Source: Thalassobacillus sp. CUG 92003 (GTDB taxonomy: Bacteria > Bacillota > Bacilli > Bacillales > Halobacillaceae). From it: DNA of 64,000 bases. The notes under the pieces are model-generated. The model was not told the DNA's origin. It saw only the letters and a program-made list of their open reading frames with translations, and did not search any database. Position numbers and translations under genes: made by a program. Of the stretch, positions 42,456 to 52,276 are shown one piece after another (position 1 is the stretch's first letter; each line of letters begins with the position of its first letter). The DNA lies in contig NZ_JABLSJ010000016.1 in assembly GCF_013618635.1 (NCBI RefSeq), forward strand, positions 17,741 to 81,740, written 5' to 3'.

Positions 42456-44609
42456 ATGCCTAGCGAAGTATTTGTACCAAGTGAATATGCAACAATTCAA
42501 GAGGGGATTAATGCGGTCGATGCAGGCGGTACCGTGAATGTGGCAGCAGGTTTATATAGTCCGACTGCAACGATAATGGCGAACAAATCTGTATCGATCC
42601 TCGGTCCTCAAGCCGATGTCGATCCTCGGCCGAATTGTATGACCACACGCATTCCAGGAGACCCCACCACGGAAGCGATTGTCGATGGCACCCTTTCCAA
42701 CTTAACGAGGATTTTCAGGATTACCGCGAATGATGTAACGATAAATGGCTTTGAAATCAGAAATGGCACAGGTGATCTGGTTGATTCTCCTAATGCACTA
42801 ACGCCTATCAAGCTACGTCCTCATGTTATTTATAACATTATCCACGGCGCAGGAGATGAAGGCGTTCAACTACGCAGAATCGAGGAAGGAGCAATTAGTT
42901 ACAATCATATCTATGATACAGCCGGGGATGGCATTAACATTTGTTGTGGCTCGGATAACAATACCATCAGTTATAATGAGCTGCATGCCATCCGCTCCAC
43001 TGATGCCGGTATCGCTCTCTACCAGGCAACCAATTCAATCATTGAATACAATATTCTCTACGATATGACCGCCATGGTATCTGACGATGGCATTAAACTG
43101 GGTGATGATACGGGTGTAGACGAAAACCTTCCCGGCGGCATCATTCGTAACAATATCATTTATAATATCAACGAAGATGGTATCGTTGTCATTATGAGTG
43201 ACACGTTGGTAGAGGGAAATGAGATTTACGATAGTCGTGGGACAAACGGCGCCCTTTTCCTCGACGGGCAGACCGATAACATCACCATTATTAATAACTG
43301 CATCCATGACAATGGGGACGGTCCCCATACCACATATGGAATTAGAGTAGGCAAAGCAGGCAATGTGCCAACCAACGTCAGGGTCAATGGTAATAATATC
43401 TTTAATAACCCGGATGGCGGCCTTTTTTATAACTCGATGGCAGCACCACCACTGGATGCAGAAAACAATTGGTGGGGTAGTGAGGATGGACCGAATACAC
43501 CAGGGGGTGATACGACGGTCGGGAACGTGGACTACACGCCTTGGCTGACAGAACCAGCAGCAGTTTGCAATCCGAATATAACGTGTCCGGATGATATTAC
43601 CGTAGCAAATGATCCTGGGGAATGTTCAGCCCTCGTTTCATACGAAGTGGTAGCCAGAAGCAATGATTGTGGCATTACTGAAATTTCATGTAATGGCAGA
43701 ACAGAAACCATTTCCCCGCCCCTGCAAATGGTCACGTTAGCAGAAGAGCAGACATTCCCAGTCGGCATGACAGAAGTAACGTGCTCAACAACTAATACAA
43801 GCGGGGATTCCGCCACGTGCAGTTTTTTCGTCATTGTTGAAGATACAGAAGCTCCAACGATTCATTGTCCTGAAGATATCCAGGTCGGTGTCACGCCGGG
43901 TGAAGCAGGAACGGTGGTTACCTATCCTGACCCTACTGTATCGGATAATTGCCCTGTCGTCACCCACACCTGCTCCCCTCCTTCAGGGTCTTTCTTCCCC
44001 CTGGGTGTTACCGCGGTCACGTGTATGGCGGAAGATTCAGCAGGCAATATGAGCTCGTGCTCCTTTGACATCACTGTTATAGAACGGAGTCCACTGTCAT
44101 TAGAGCTTGACCTGACGCTGTCAAAGGACGTGCAGGTAGTAGCGGAGGCGAATCTGGACATTCAAGTCAATGATACGCAATCCGATCTAGAAACAACGAA
44201 CGCTCAACAATCGATGGAATGTATCCGCGCCCAAAGAGTCTACGATTGGGTAGTATTTTGCACCGAATCATTACGCACCGTCTCAGTACCTGATGCATGT
44301 ATTATTCAAATTCTAAGCTGCCAAAATGAAGGCAACGACGTGACTTCCAGCTGTGACGTGCTGCCGAACGCCTCCACCTTCACCATACTCGATGACATCA
44401 GGCCGGCTCCGGGAAGACCAGGATTCGGGACCGTCCCCATCCAATTCTCTGTACCGATCCTGATCAAGTACACGTGCAACAACCGTTTGATTTGTGAATT
44501 CGAAGTTACAATCGACACCATAGATGAAGTGGAACTGTGTTATCCGGAAGGAACCTCCATTATAGCAAGCGTTACAGCAGGAGACTGTTTTATAGTAAGG
44601 GAATTCTGA
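42456..44609 (+). CDS. Beta-helix / HYR-domain / Cys-rich C-terminal protein
   Basis: A 717-residue protein without signal peptide or membrane helix. Residues about 1-370 form a right-handed parallel beta-helix (NosD/pectate-lyase-like): VPSEYATIQEGINAVDAGGT, many N-N-I-Y type rungs, and NNWWGSEDGPN. Two HYR-type domains follow at about 372-545: ITCPDDITVANDPGECSALV and IHCPEDIQVGVTPGEAGTVV, each ending with TxxDxAGNxxxC-like strands. The last 150 residues are Cys-rich (ECIRAQRVYDWVVFC..., ILSCQNEG, YTCNNRLICEFE). I associate the C-terminal part with spore-surface proteins of Bacillaceae but cannot name a family with certainty. GAAAGGAGGATATC precedes the ATG; a terminator follows. A surface or spore-coat adhesin or polysaccharide-binding role is inferred. 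Confidence 0.78.
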   Translation: MPSEVFVPSEYATIQEGINAVDAGGTVNVAAGLYSPTATIMANKSVSILGPQADVDPRPNCMTTRIPGDPTTEAIVDGTLSNLTRIFRITANDVTINGFEIRNGTGDLVDSPNALTPIKLRPHVIYNIIHGAGDEGVQLRRIEEGAISYNHIYDTAGDGINICCGSDNNTISYNELHAIRSTDAGIALYQATNSIIEYNILYDMTAMVSDDGIKLGDDTGVDENLPGGIIRNNIIYNINEDGIVVIMSDTLVEGNEIYDSRGTNGALFLDGQTDNITIINNCIHDNGDGPHTTYGIRVGKAGNVPTNVRVNGNNIFNNPDGGLFYNSMAAPPLDAENNWWGSEDGPNTPGGDTTVGNVDYTPWLTEPAAVCNPNITCPDDITVANDPGECSALVSYEVVARSNDCGITEISCNGRTETISPPLQMVTLAEEQTFPVGMTEVTCSTTNTSGDSATCSFFVIVEDTEAPTIHCPEDIQVGVTPGEAGTVVTYPDPTVSDNCPVVTHTCSPPSGSFFPLGVTAVTCMAEDSAGNMSSCSFDITVIERSPLSLELDLTLSKDVQVVAEANLDIQVNDTQSDLETTNAQQSMECIRAQRVYDWVVFCTESLRTVSVPDACIIQILSCQNEGNDVTSSCDVLPNASTFTILDDIRPAPGRPGFGTVPIQFSVPILIKYTCNNRLICEFEVTIDTIDEVELCYPEGTSIIASVTAGDCFIVREF

Positions 44610-44661
44610 CGTTGACACATAACGCCAGCGAACGCATTCAAACTATAATTTCAACATGTTC

Positions 44662-44692
44662 AGGAACTTCCTATATCGGAAGTTCCTTTTTC
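44662..44692 (+). terminator. Intrinsic terminator after the beta-helix gene
   Basis: AGGAACTTCC and GGAAGTTCCT pair around TATATC and are followed by TTTTTCT. Confidence 0.85.
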
Positions 44693-44699
44693 TCATGCC

Positions 44700-45770
44700 T
44701 TATACCGTATCGCCTTGTGTTTCATCGCGCGAGTCGTTTGAAACCAAAAACGGAACAAGGATCGGGGTGACTAGTACCAATACGAGAAGACGAATGACTT
44801 GCATAGCCGCGACGATACTGGCGTCCAAGTCAAGCGAGGATGCGACTGATGCCATTTGCGGTGCTCCGGCGGGTACGACCGCAAGTAAGCTTGTAATAAA
44901 GTCAAGCGGCGTCAAAAGGTAAAAGATAGCCGTTACAAGGAAAGTCAGGAGGAAAAAAGCGAGCAGAATAACCAGACTCGTCCACCCGACCCTTCTTATA
45001 TCCGCTAATGAGCCTCGATCAAACCGCACACCGATAATGACACCGAGCATTGCCATTCCTATCCCGACGCCCAGATTCGGCATCGGAGGAAGTGCCAGCA
45101 CAAACGTGTGAACTAGAAACCCGAGCACAATGGCGTATAAAAAAGCAGCAATAGGAATGTGCCACTTTTTTGCCAAGAGCAAAGTTAGAGCAGTCAGGAT
45201 GCCATAACAAAGCACGGCCCCCACCATAGGAATGGAAGCTTCTGTTTCAGCTCCTGGCGTCGAGCTGTGCACGTCCTTCGTGTTCAGAAATGAAATCATG
45301 AAGCCAGCAACAATAGGAATTGTGGAAACCAACATCATAATTCTGACCGTTTGGAAGGCTGCCACCATCCCTAAATTGGCTTTGTATTCTCTGCTTAGCG
45401 CCATCATAACCGACGCCCCTGCTGGTAAACAGCAAAATAGCGCCGTCTTGGCATCGAGGTTTGAATACTTATAGAGCAGTTTGCCCAGTACCCAGCCTGC
45501 GGCCAACAAGATCACCATCGATATGGCCAATGGCAGCAAATAACCTCCCACTTCCTGAAACATCGACATCCTGATGGTCAGACCAATGCTCACGCCAATC
45601 ACGGCGAGTGCGAGATCAAAGAGAATAGGGGGATACGTGATATCTGCGATCATCAAACGATAAAATGCTCCCACAAGCATAGCCCCTAACAGCCAACCTG
45701 CCGGAATATTAACCCAATCAAATAGAAAGCCGCCCATAAAGGCAGCAGCAATTAATAGAAATTTTTTCAT
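44700..45770 (-). CDS. AbrB-family membrane protein (putative ammonia monooxygenase-like)
   Basis: A 356-residue protein with ten or so helices, formed by two similar halves: GWLLGAMLVGAFYRLM / IGVSIGLTIRMSMF and FLYAIVLGFLVHTFVLALPP / MLGVIIGVRFDRGSL. Each half has a PAGAS/PAGAP segment (CLPAGASVMMALSREY, VVPAGAPQMASVASSL). This is the AbrB duplication family, once called ammonia monooxygenase and now thought to be a transporter; it is unrelated to the DNA-binding AbrB. ATG at 45768-45770 is preceded by AAAGGTG. Confidence 0.85.
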   Translation of the reverse strand: MKKFLLIAAAFMGGFLFDWVNIPAGWLLGAMLVGAFYRLMIADITYPPILFDLALAVIGVSIGLTIRMSMFQEVGGYLLPLAISMVILLAAGWVLGKLLYKYSNLDAKTALFCCLPAGASVMMALSREYKANLGMVAAFQTVRIMMLVSTIPIVAGFMISFLNTKDVHSSTPGAETEASIPMVGAVLCYGILTALTLLLAKKWHIPIAAFLYAIVLGFLVHTFVLALPPMPNLGVGIGMAMLGVIIGVRFDRGSLADIRRVGWTSLVILLAFFLLTFLVTAIFYLLTPLDFITSLLAVVPAGAPQMASVASSLDLDASIVAAMQVIRLLVLVLVTPILVPFLVSNDSRDETQGDTV

Positions 45771-45923
45771 TATGTCCAGCACCTTTGAGTCTGTTTATTT
45801 ATTAAACATATACCATGATAGTTCAATCTCAATCATAATTCGAGCGCAAACGTTTGAGATCATTTATCTTCAAGAATAAAATCGTTCACTTACCGGAAAA
45901 ATAAAATGAAGGAGGGAGCATCT

Positions 45924-47018
45924 ATGAACATCGCCATAATCGGAGCAGGGCTAGCCGGACTATCTTGCGCTCTAACATTAGAAAAGCACGGACACTCTGC
46001 TGATATATTTGAACAAAGTAAAACCATCGGCTTCAAGTTAAGAATCGCCGAATTGATGACACCCGTTCTCCATGCACCTATCAATGATGTCGTGCAGTTC
46101 TTTTCAGAACATCATGACATTCATCTGAAGCCAACCAGCTCCGTTCAAAAAATCCATGTCCACTCCCCTCATGCGTCTTCCTTTGTGGAAGGAAAATTAG
46201 GATTTATTAATATGCGCGGGGATCATCCGGAAGCTTACGAGAAACAACTGGCCGAACAACTGGTTCATAGTAAGATTCATTACAACCAGCATGTGAGCTA
46301 TGAGGAGGTTGCCAAAGCCTACACACACGTGGTAGTCGCAACAGGTGATCCTATGGATACAGAAAAGTTCCAGCCTTTCGATACGGCATTTAAATCCACG
46401 TTCGCGGGTGCAATCGTGAGCGGGGATTTCAAACGCAATGAGGTTCACACGTGGTTTGACACGACCTTTGCTCCAAAAGGCATGGCCTACTTACTTCCCC
46501 ATTCTGAATCGCAGGGAACGCTAGTCGTCGTGTATCCGCAGTACGAAGATACATTAAAGCAGGATCCAGATAAATTGTGGAAAGCAACCTTAGCACACGC
46601 CTCAGAAACACTTAATCAGACCATCGTAATTGAAGATGCATTCTCAATAAAAGATTACATCGTAGGAAAGTCAGCTTATCCTCGCATCGGCAATACGTTC
46701 TTTGTGGGGAACTGTTTTGGTGCTATTACGCCGTTCTTAGGCTTCGGCCAAACCGGTTCAATTTTGAGTGGCATCTATGCAGCTCAGGATATGTGCGGAT
46801 TGGGTCAATATGAAGAGCTTACTCAGTCATTGTATCAAGATTACCATGATTCACTGACGCTCCGACGCGCCATAGAACGCCTAAGCAACCATCAACTGGA
46901 TCTCGTCACAAAATCTCTTCGAATTAAAGCTGTAGAAAATGCCATAACCGAACCGAATATGAATGTACTTAAACTGATCAGTCGTATTATCCACCCGTTC
47001 AGCCGAAAATCCACTTGA
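45924..47018 (+). CDS. FAD-dependent oxidoreductase (PHBH/geranylgeranyl-reductase-like)
   Basis: A 364-residue flavoprotein. The N-terminal dinucleotide motif is IAIIGAGLAGLSCALTLEKH (GxGxxG with the acidic FEQ end), and GNTFFVGNCFGAITPFLGFG is the second FAD motif (G-D/N motif of p-hydroxybenzoate hydroxylase-like folds). AFKSTFAGAIVSGDF and HTWFDTTFAPKGMAYLLP fit the substrate-domain strands. ATG at 45924 follows GAAGGAGGGAG. No pathway neighbours are present, so the substrate is open. Confidence 0.8.
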   Translation: MNIAIIGAGLAGLSCALTLEKHGHSADIFEQSKTIGFKLRIAELMTPVLHAPINDVVQFFSEHHDIHLKPTSSVQKIHVHSPHASSFVEGKLGFINMRGDHPEAYEKQLAEQLVHSKIHYNQHVSYEEVAKAYTHVVVATGDPMDTEKFQPFDTAFKSTFAGAIVSGDFKRNEVHTWFDTTFAPKGMAYLLPHSESQGTLVVVYPQYEDTLKQDPDKLWKATLAHASETLNQTIVIEDAFSIKDYIVGKSAYPRIGNTFFVGNCFGAITPFLGFGQTGSILSGIYAAQDMCGLGQYEELTQSLYQDYHDSLTLRRAIERLSNHQLDLVTKSLRIKAVENAITEPNMNVLKLISRIIHPFSRKST

Positions 47019-47196
47019 CTCTGCTGCTGTTTGGTTTTATTTGCATTCTTTCTCTGTTAGCATGAATATAAGGGCGTTAACATGCCATGTGAAGTAGTTT
47101 GGTCCTGCCATCCTCCATTTCACTATGACATCCCGATGATCATGTATTTATGCTGGCAGACTTGTTTGTTCTGTAGGGATGAAAGGAGGATCCATC

Positions 47197-47559
47197 ATGA
47201 AACCGCGCATTTTATTGATTTCTGATAATCTACCCGAGACTAACTCATTACAGCGTACTTTGAGTGATCATAACGTCTACGTTCAATGTGATAATATTGA
47301 TGGCTCTGATATCAGACACATTATTGCAAATCAACACATCAACCTTATTCTACTAGATGATTCATGCTTCTCTATGTTGGGATATCTAAATAGTGTCGCA
47401 AGAGAAACAGGCGTTATCCTTATACTCCATCGCCACGACGATGAGCTCATCAAAACGTCTATGAATTATAACGTCAAAGGATTCCTCTTGAAACCCCTCT
47501 ACCCCGGTCTCATGTCTACAATCCACCATGCACTTCAGGGAGCGAACGATAACCATTAA
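47197..47559 (+). CDS. Stand-alone response-regulator receiver-like protein
   Basis: A 120-residue protein with the receiver fold: RILLISDNLPETNSLQRTL, phosphoacceptor region INLILLDDSCFSMLGYL, and the conserved Lys in NVKGFLLKPLYPGLMSTI. The acidic pocket near the N-terminus (usually DD/ED) is reduced to SDN, and the Ser/Thr before the third loop is not evident (ILILHRHDDE), so phosphorylation is uncertain. No DNA-binding domain or kinase is attached. AAAGGAGGATCCATC gives the start at 47197. Confidence 0.72.
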   Translation: MKPRILLISDNLPETNSLQRTLSDHNVYVQCDNIDGSDIRHIIANQHINLILLDDSCFSMLGYLNSVARETGVILILHRHDDELIKTSMNYNVKGFLLKPLYPGLMSTIHHALQGANDNH

Positions 47560-47604
47560 AAAAAAGAGACGATCTTTACTCGACATGATCGTCTCTTTTT
47601 TTGT
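47560..47604 (+). terminator. Bidirectional terminator
   Basis: AAAGAGACGATC and GATCGTCTCTTT pair with A and T runs on either side, between convergent genes. Confidence 0.88.
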
Positions 47605-47621
47605 TCTGCACTGCCCTTTCA

Positions 47622-48149
47622 TCATGATTGGAGCGAGCGTAAATAAGCATCCAGACATTCAAATTGAGAAGCCGTACCTTCAACCACGCCCATTTCTTTA
47701 ACTTTGTGGAGATCAGCCTCTGTTTCAAACTGACTGCGTGTCACGAGAATCGTCTTGCCAGAGTCTTCGTTAAAGTTCATCGTTACTACTACCTCAGGCA
47801 TTTCTTCAAAAACATTGCCTTCCTTATCACAGAAAACATCGGTGCAGACAATCTTTTCAGGAGAAATAATGTCATGATAAATCGCTTTTCCGCAAGCTTC
47901 CTGACCGAAAAAATCTCCCTGTTCCTTGTCCGTACAACGCATACAATAGTGCCAGACACCATTCGGCTTAAACTCGAATTGAATATTCTCCGTTTCCCAA
48001 CCTTTTGGACCCCACCAATTCTCTAGATGCTCAGACTTAGCATAAGCCTCGAACACAAGATCTCTTGGCGCATTAAAAACTCTCTCCATTACGAGAGTCC
48101 GCCCTTCTACATGAGACTGTACACCCGTGTCGTGTTTGTTTTCCGGCAT
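47622..48149 (-). CDS. SRPBCC/AHSA1-like protein
   Basis: A 175-residue protein of the activator-of-Hsp90-ATPase-like (AHSA1) SRPBCC group. The opening MERVFNAPRDLVFEAYAKSE, LENWWGPKGWETENIQFEFK, and final EGTASQFECLDAYLRSL are characteristic. Bacterial members bind hydrophobic ligands; most are not linked to Hsp90. The context offers no partner. Confidence 0.83.
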   Translation of the reverse strand: MPENKHDTGVQSHVEGRTLVMERVFNAPRDLVFEAYAKSEHLENWWGPKGWETENIQFEFKPNGVWHYCMRCTDKEQGDFFGQEACGKAIYHDIISPEKIVCTDVFCDKEGNVFEEMPEVVVTMNFNEDSGKTILVTRSQFETEADLHKVKEMGVVEGTASQFECLDAYLRSLQS

Positions 48150-48342
48150 TTGGTTTCCTCCTCCTATTAAATTAAATAGAGCGCGATCCTCCTTTTCCGG
48201 TATTATTTTAAGTTTACCATACTAAATTCAAGGAAGTGTGGCGTTATAAAACTATGTCCATACGCGCTCCTTGAACCCCAATCACTGCTATGCATTTACC
48301 CTGGCCAAAATGAGGTGGCTATACGCTCAAGCATGAGACAAT

Positions 48343-48490
48343 AGCCCAAAACAGGGACATAATCGCCCATGTTCGGACCAAAACCGCCCATCTCAGGGGC
48401 ACAAGCGCCCAAGTAAGGCGGCGAATCGCCCATGCATGAGATAACCGCCCAACATCAGGCCATAATCACCCATACAGAAGAGTCGTCCAG
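48343..48490. repeat. 21-bp degenerate tandem repeat, CGCCCA core
   Basis: Cores at 48343 (AGCCCA), 48364, 48385, 48406, 48427, 48446 and 48467 (CACCCA), i.e. steps of 21 with one of 19; a possible further degenerate unit at 48484. Same family as the array at 17695. Confidence 0.85.
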
Positions 48491-48526
48491 CGTGATATCT
48501 TGAGACACTCCCTCCCCTATAAAAAG

Positions 48527-48559
48527 TAAACCCCAACTTATTTTCAAAGTGGGGGTTTT
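48527..48559 (-). terminator. Terminator after glmS
   Basis: AAACCCCAAC and GTGGGGGTTT pair with one mismatch around TTATTTTCAAA. It sits 19 bases downstream of the glmS stop on the minus strand. Confidence 0.75.
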
Positions 48560-48577
48560 CTAATATCGATTAGGTTT

Positions 48578-50380
48578 TTATTCCACAGTGACACTTTTCG
48601 CTAAGTTACGCGGCTTATCTACATCACAGTCGCGATGCAGCGCGGCGTAATAGGAAATCAGCTGCATAGGCACTACTGACACGAGTGGGGTCAGGAGTTC
48701 GTGTACCTTTGGAATGATGAAGTTGTCGCCGTCTTTTTCAAGGCCTTTCATGGTGATGATGCATGAATTGGCGCCGCGGGCTTCAACTTCTTGAATGTTG
48801 CCTCGGATCGACAGGTTCACTTTTTCTTGTGTGGCGAGTCCGATGACGGGGGTGCCTTCTTCGATCAAGGCGATGGTGCCGTGCTTCAGTTCTCCGCCGG
48901 CGAAGCCTTCTGCCTGAATGTATGAGATCTCTTTCAATTTCAGGGCGCCTTCGAGTCCGACGTAGTAGTCGACGCCGCGGCCGATGAAGAAGCAGTTGCG
49001 GGTTGTTGGTAAAAACTCGCTGGCCAGCTCTTCAACGGCTTCTTTTTGATCGGTCAAGGCTTCCATGGCGTTAGCTACGATGCCGAGCTCTTGCATCGGG
49101 TCGAATTCGAGTTCGATGCCTTTTGCGCGTGCTGTGTCTACAGCTAGGATGGCGAGTACGGCCATTTGAGCTGTATAGGCTTTCGTTGATGCTACTGCGA
49201 TTTCTGGCCCTGCGTGCAGGTGCATGGTGTAATCTGATTCCCGGGAAAGGGTGGAGCCTGGCACATTCGTAAGGGTCAGTGCCGGGTGTCCAAGTTCTTT
49301 CGTCTGGACTAATACAGAACGGCTGTCGGCTGTTTCTCCGCTTTGAGAGATATAGACGAACAGCGGCTTCTCTGAAAGAAGCGGCATATTATAAGAGAAT
49401 TCGCTGGCGACGTGTACTTCGACCGGGATGTTGGCAAGTTTTTCAATGAACTGTTTGCCAAGTAAACCGGCATGGTAACTTGTGCCCGCGGCAATGATGT
49501 AGATGCGGTCGCATTCTTTCATGGCCTGGCGAATCTCAGGATCCAGTTTTATTTCATCGTTTTCGTTTTGATATTCTTGGATGATTTTACGAATGACAAA
49601 TGGTTGCTCGTCGATTTCTTTCAGCATGAAATGCGGGTACATTCCTTTTTCGATATCCGTTGCATCAAGTTCAGCTGTAAAAGGGTCGCGATCGACTTTA
49701 GAGCCGTCCGGCTTCTGGATCGTGACCGCATCTCGTTGCACGATGACGGTTTCTTTGTCCATCAGTTCCAGAAATTGATCGGTTACTTGCAGCATAGCCA
49801 TTGAGTCGCTTGCTACCACGTTGAATCCATCGCCGAGTCCAATCAAGAGTGGGCTTTTATTCTTGGCCACGTAGATGGTTTCTGGGTTTTGGGAATCGAT
49901 CAAGGCGATCGCATAAGAACCTTTCAATAAATCGACGGCTTTACGGAAAGCCGCTGCGACATCATTCATTTGTTCGTTCAGGTGTTCAATCAGCTGGACG
50001 ACGATTTCTGTGTCGGTCTCACTTTTCATAGCAACATTCGGTAAATACGCCTCGCGTACTTCCATATAGTTCTCGACGACGCCATTATGAACGAGAGTGA
50101 ATTGGCCAGACGCGCTCTGGTGCGGGTGCGCGTTCTCATGGCTTGGCGCACCGTGTGTTGCCCAGCGCGTATGGCCGATTCCCATTGTTGCTTTCTTATT
50201 CTCATCGACTGCTTCACGTAAAGCAGCTATACGACCTTTGACCTTGGAAACATAAACCCCGTCGTCATTCAGCAGAGCAAGACCCGCTGAATCATAACCA
50301 CGGTATTCCAGCTTCTCAAGTCCTTTCAGCAAAATCTCTTGTGATTGATCCTGTCCAATATATCCTACAATTCCACACAT
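48578..50380 (-). CDS. glmS: Glutamine-fructose-6-phosphate aminotransferase (isomerizing)
   Basis: A 600-residue GlmS that makes glucosamine-6-phosphate from fructose-6-phosphate and glutamine, the first step to UDP-GlcNAc and cell wall. The mature enzyme must begin with Cys: the ATG at 50378-50380 codes [10 protein letters not shown], and AGGAGG lies 9 bases ahead; the longer frame is not used. The glutaminase domain includes [14 protein letters not shown] and HNGVVENY; two SIS domains contain [10 protein letters not shown] and [10 protein letters not shown]; the end KSVTVE is the conserved C-tail that closes the active site. It is preceded by a glmS ribozyme at 50487-50640. Confidence 0.97.
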   Translation of the reverse strand: MCGIVGYIGQDQSQEILLKGLEKLEYRGYDSAGLALLNDDGVYVSKVKGRIAALREAVDENKKATMGIGHTRWATHGAPSHENAHPHQSASGQFTLVHNGVVENYMEVREAYLPNVAMKSETDTEIVVQLIEHLNEQMNDVAAAFRKAVDLLKGSYAIALIDSQNPETIYVAKNKSPLLIGLGDGFNVVASDSMAMLQVTDQFLELMDKETVIVQRDAVTIQKPDGSKVDRDPFTAELDATDIEKGMYPHFMLKEIDEQPFVIRKIIQEYQNENDEIKLDPEIRQAMKECDRIYIIAAGTSYHAGLLGKQFIEKLANIPVEVHVASEFSYNMPLLSEKPLFVYISQSGETADSRSVLVQTKELGHPALTLTNVPGSTLSRESDYTMHLHAGPEIAVASTKAYTAQMAVLAILAVDTARAKGIELEFDPMQELGIVANAMEALTDQKEAVEELASEFLPTTRNCFFIGRGVDYYVGLEGALKLKEISYIQAEGFAGGELKHGTIALIEEGTPVIGLATQEKVNLSIRGNIQEVEARGANSCIITMKGLEKDGDNFIIPKVHELLTPLVSVVPMQLISYYAALHRDCDVDKPRNLAKSVTVE

Positions 50381-50486
50381 GTTGTTTGGCCTCCTCAAAT
50401 TTTCCAAAAGGGGCAAACCAACACCCGCAAAACAGGGGCAGTGATTTGCCCCTTTCCCGTTTCGATTGATTTATTATGATGGCACT

Positions 50487-50640
50487 TCATCCCGGTCTTT
50501 TGTGCAAAGAGTTACCTCTAAGTTTTAAAACCCGGACATGCGGTTGAAGTGCGGCAACCGGGAGGCATCCGCCGAATACTCGATGAACCTCCACCTCGTC
50601 AACTATGCTTCTATTCCGTTCGAAACATAGCCCTGGCGCT
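50487..50640 (-). ncRNA. glmS ribozyme (glucosamine-6-phosphate-activated)
   Basis: Read on the minus strand, the RNA begins A|GCGCC at 50640/50639, where the ribozyme cuts, followed by the P1 stem (CTATG with CATAG) and the conserved core GTTGACGAGG, GGAGGTTCATCGA, TTCGGCGGATGCCTCCCGG; the 3' domain has the P4 pairing CCGGG and the AAACTTAGAGGTAACTC segment. These match the Bacillus subtilis ribozyme from memory. Glucosamine-6-phosphate triggers self-cleavage, after which the mRNA is degraded. A GGGGCA/TGCCCC hairpin at 50434-50453 lies between ribozyme and start codon. Confidence 0.93.
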
Positions 50641-50751
50641 TTTTTTAATATGATGCCGTGTTACCTTTCCTCCTTTAACCTCGTTAAAATGACGTCCCTG
50701 TATCATTAACCACGTTTGGACTCTGTTAAACCAAGCACAGGGATAATATTC

Positions 50752-50781
50752 ATTTTACTCGAGAGAACAGGCTTCGGTCAA
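50752..50781 (-). promoter_or_regulatory. Sigma-A promoter of glmS
   Basis: On the minus strand TTGACC (50776-50781) and TAAAAT (50752-50757) are separated by 18 bases. It is about 110 bases upstream of the ribozyme cut site. Confidence 0.55.
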
Positions 50782-50845
50782 TCTAAACATAAAATAGGGG
50801 GAGCATTAGTTTAAGATGATCCATGCTATTCCCTTGTCATAAAAT

Positions 50846-50880
50846 ATGCGCAGCTGCGCACCGGAGTGCGAACTGCGCAT
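50846..50880 (-). terminator. Terminator after glmM
   Basis: ATGCGCAG and CTGCGCAT pair, with an inner CGCAC/GTGCG stem. On the minus strand ATATTTTATG follows. Confidence 0.65.
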
Positions 50881-50887
50881 GGTGTAT

Positions 50888-52240
50888 TTATTCTTCCTTC
50901 ATACCAAGTTCTGCTTGCACAACCTCGACGACTTTAGCAACGTAAGTTTCACACTGATCAGTAGTCGGGGCTTCGACCATCACGCGTACGAGCGGTTCGG
51001 TACCAGAAGGGCGTACGAGCACGCGTCCGTCTCCTCCCATTTCTTCTTCCACCGCTTCGATGGCTTCTTGAATGCGAGGATGGGTTTGCACCCTATGTTT
51101 ATCAATGACTTTGACGTTCTTGAGGACTTGCGGAAACTTTTGCATTTCTGCTGCTAGCTCTGACAAAGGCTTCCCGGTATCCTTGAGCACATTGACGAGC
51201 TTCAGTGCGCTAAGCATGCCATCCCCTGTCGTGTTGTGATCAAGAAAGATGATATGACCAGACTGCTCGCCCCCGAGGTTATACCCCCCACGGCGCATTT
51301 CTTCCATGACATACCGATCACCGACAGCCGTTTTATCGCTTTTCATTCCGGCCGCTTCAATCGCTTTATAAAAACCGAGGTTACTCATAACCGTCGAGAC
51401 AACTGTTCCTTGCTTCAACGTTCCTTGTTGGTGCATGTGTTTGGCACAAATGTACATAATGTAGTCGCCATCGATGATATTTCCTTTTTCATCAATCGCA
51501 ATCAAACGATCACCATCTCCATCGAAGGCAAGTCCTATGTCAGCTCCTTTATCAAGCACAAATTGCTGCAAGGCTTCCGGGTTGGTCGAGCCGACCCCAT
51601 TGTTGATGTTCAGCCCGTCCGGCGAAGAACCAATTGAGGATATATCCGCTTCCAGGTCGGCGAACAAATGAGAAGCAAGCGATGATGTGGCACCATGGGC
51701 ACAGTCTAACGCGATGTGAAGCCCCTCAAATTCATAGTCCACAGTCTGTTTCAAGTGCTGCATATACTTTTGGCCGCCTTCAAAATAATCGTTGATTTGG
51801 CCAAGATCAGACCCGGATGGACGCGGCAATTGATCATCCTCTGCGTCGATTAATGTTTCGATTTCGTTCTCCTGTTCATCGTTCAGCTTAAAACCGTCCG
51901 GACCGAAAAATTTGATGCCGTTATCCTCTACCGGGTTATGGGAAGCTGAAATCATGACGCCCGCTTCAGCTTGCAATGCTTTGGTCAAATAAGCGACACC
52001 AGGCGTGGAAATGATTCCTAGTCTCATCACCTCGGCACCAATCGACAGCAATCCTGCAGCCAAGGCCCCTTCAAGCATTTCGCCTGATATGCGGGGATCT
52101 CGCCCTATCAGTATTTTGGGGCGCTGAACATTCTTGGTCAGAGCGTATCCGCCATACCGTCCAAGTTTGAATGCTAATTCTGGAGTCAGTTCTTTGTTGG
52201 CAATGCCCCGTACTCCGTCTGTTCCGAAATATTTTCCCAT
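50888..52240 (-). CDS. glmM: Phosphoglucosamine mutase
   Basis: A 450-residue enzyme converting glucosamine-6-phosphate to glucosamine-1-phosphate. Active-site phosphoserine: [17 protein letters not shown]; metal loop: [13 protein letters not shown]; sugar-binding [10 protein letters not shown]; phosphate-binding [13 protein letters not shown]. The ATG at 52238-52240 starts [15 protein letters not shown], the invariant GlmM N-terminus, with GAGG upstream. It follows cdaA and cdaR in the conserved Firmicutes order; CdaA, CdaR and GlmM are known to interact and tie cell-wall precursor supply to c-di-AMP. Confidence 0.97.
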   Translation of the reverse strand: MGKYFGTDGVRGIANKELTPELAFKLGRYGGYALTKNVQRPKILIGRDPRISGEMLEGALAAGLLSIGAEVMRLGIISTPGVAYLTKALQAEAGVMISASHNPVEDNGIKFFGPDGFKLNDEQENEIETLIDAEDDQLPRPSGSDLGQINDYFEGGQKYMQHLKQTVDYEFEGLHIALDCAHGATSSLASHLFADLEADISSIGSSPDGLNINNGVGSTNPEALQQFVLDKGADIGLAFDGDGDRLIAIDEKGNIIDGDYIMYICAKHMHQQGTLKQGTVVSTVMSNLGFYKAIEAAGMKSDKTAVGDRYVMEEMRRGGYNLGGEQSGHIIFLDHNTTGDGMLSALKLVNVLKDTGKPLSELAAEMQKFPQVLKNVKVIDKHRVQTHPRIQEAIEAVEEEMGGDGRVLVRPSGTEPLVRVMVEAPTTDQCETYVAKVVEVVQAELGMKEE

Positions 52241-52276
52241 GCGTGGTAACCTCGCTTTCATTGCTTTCCAATTGTT

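Noticed and set aside
47081..47224. Cys-rich 47-codon ORF starting MPCEVVWSCHPPF
   Set aside because: No ribosome site, overlaps the receiver gene and its ribosome site in another frame, no recognisable family.
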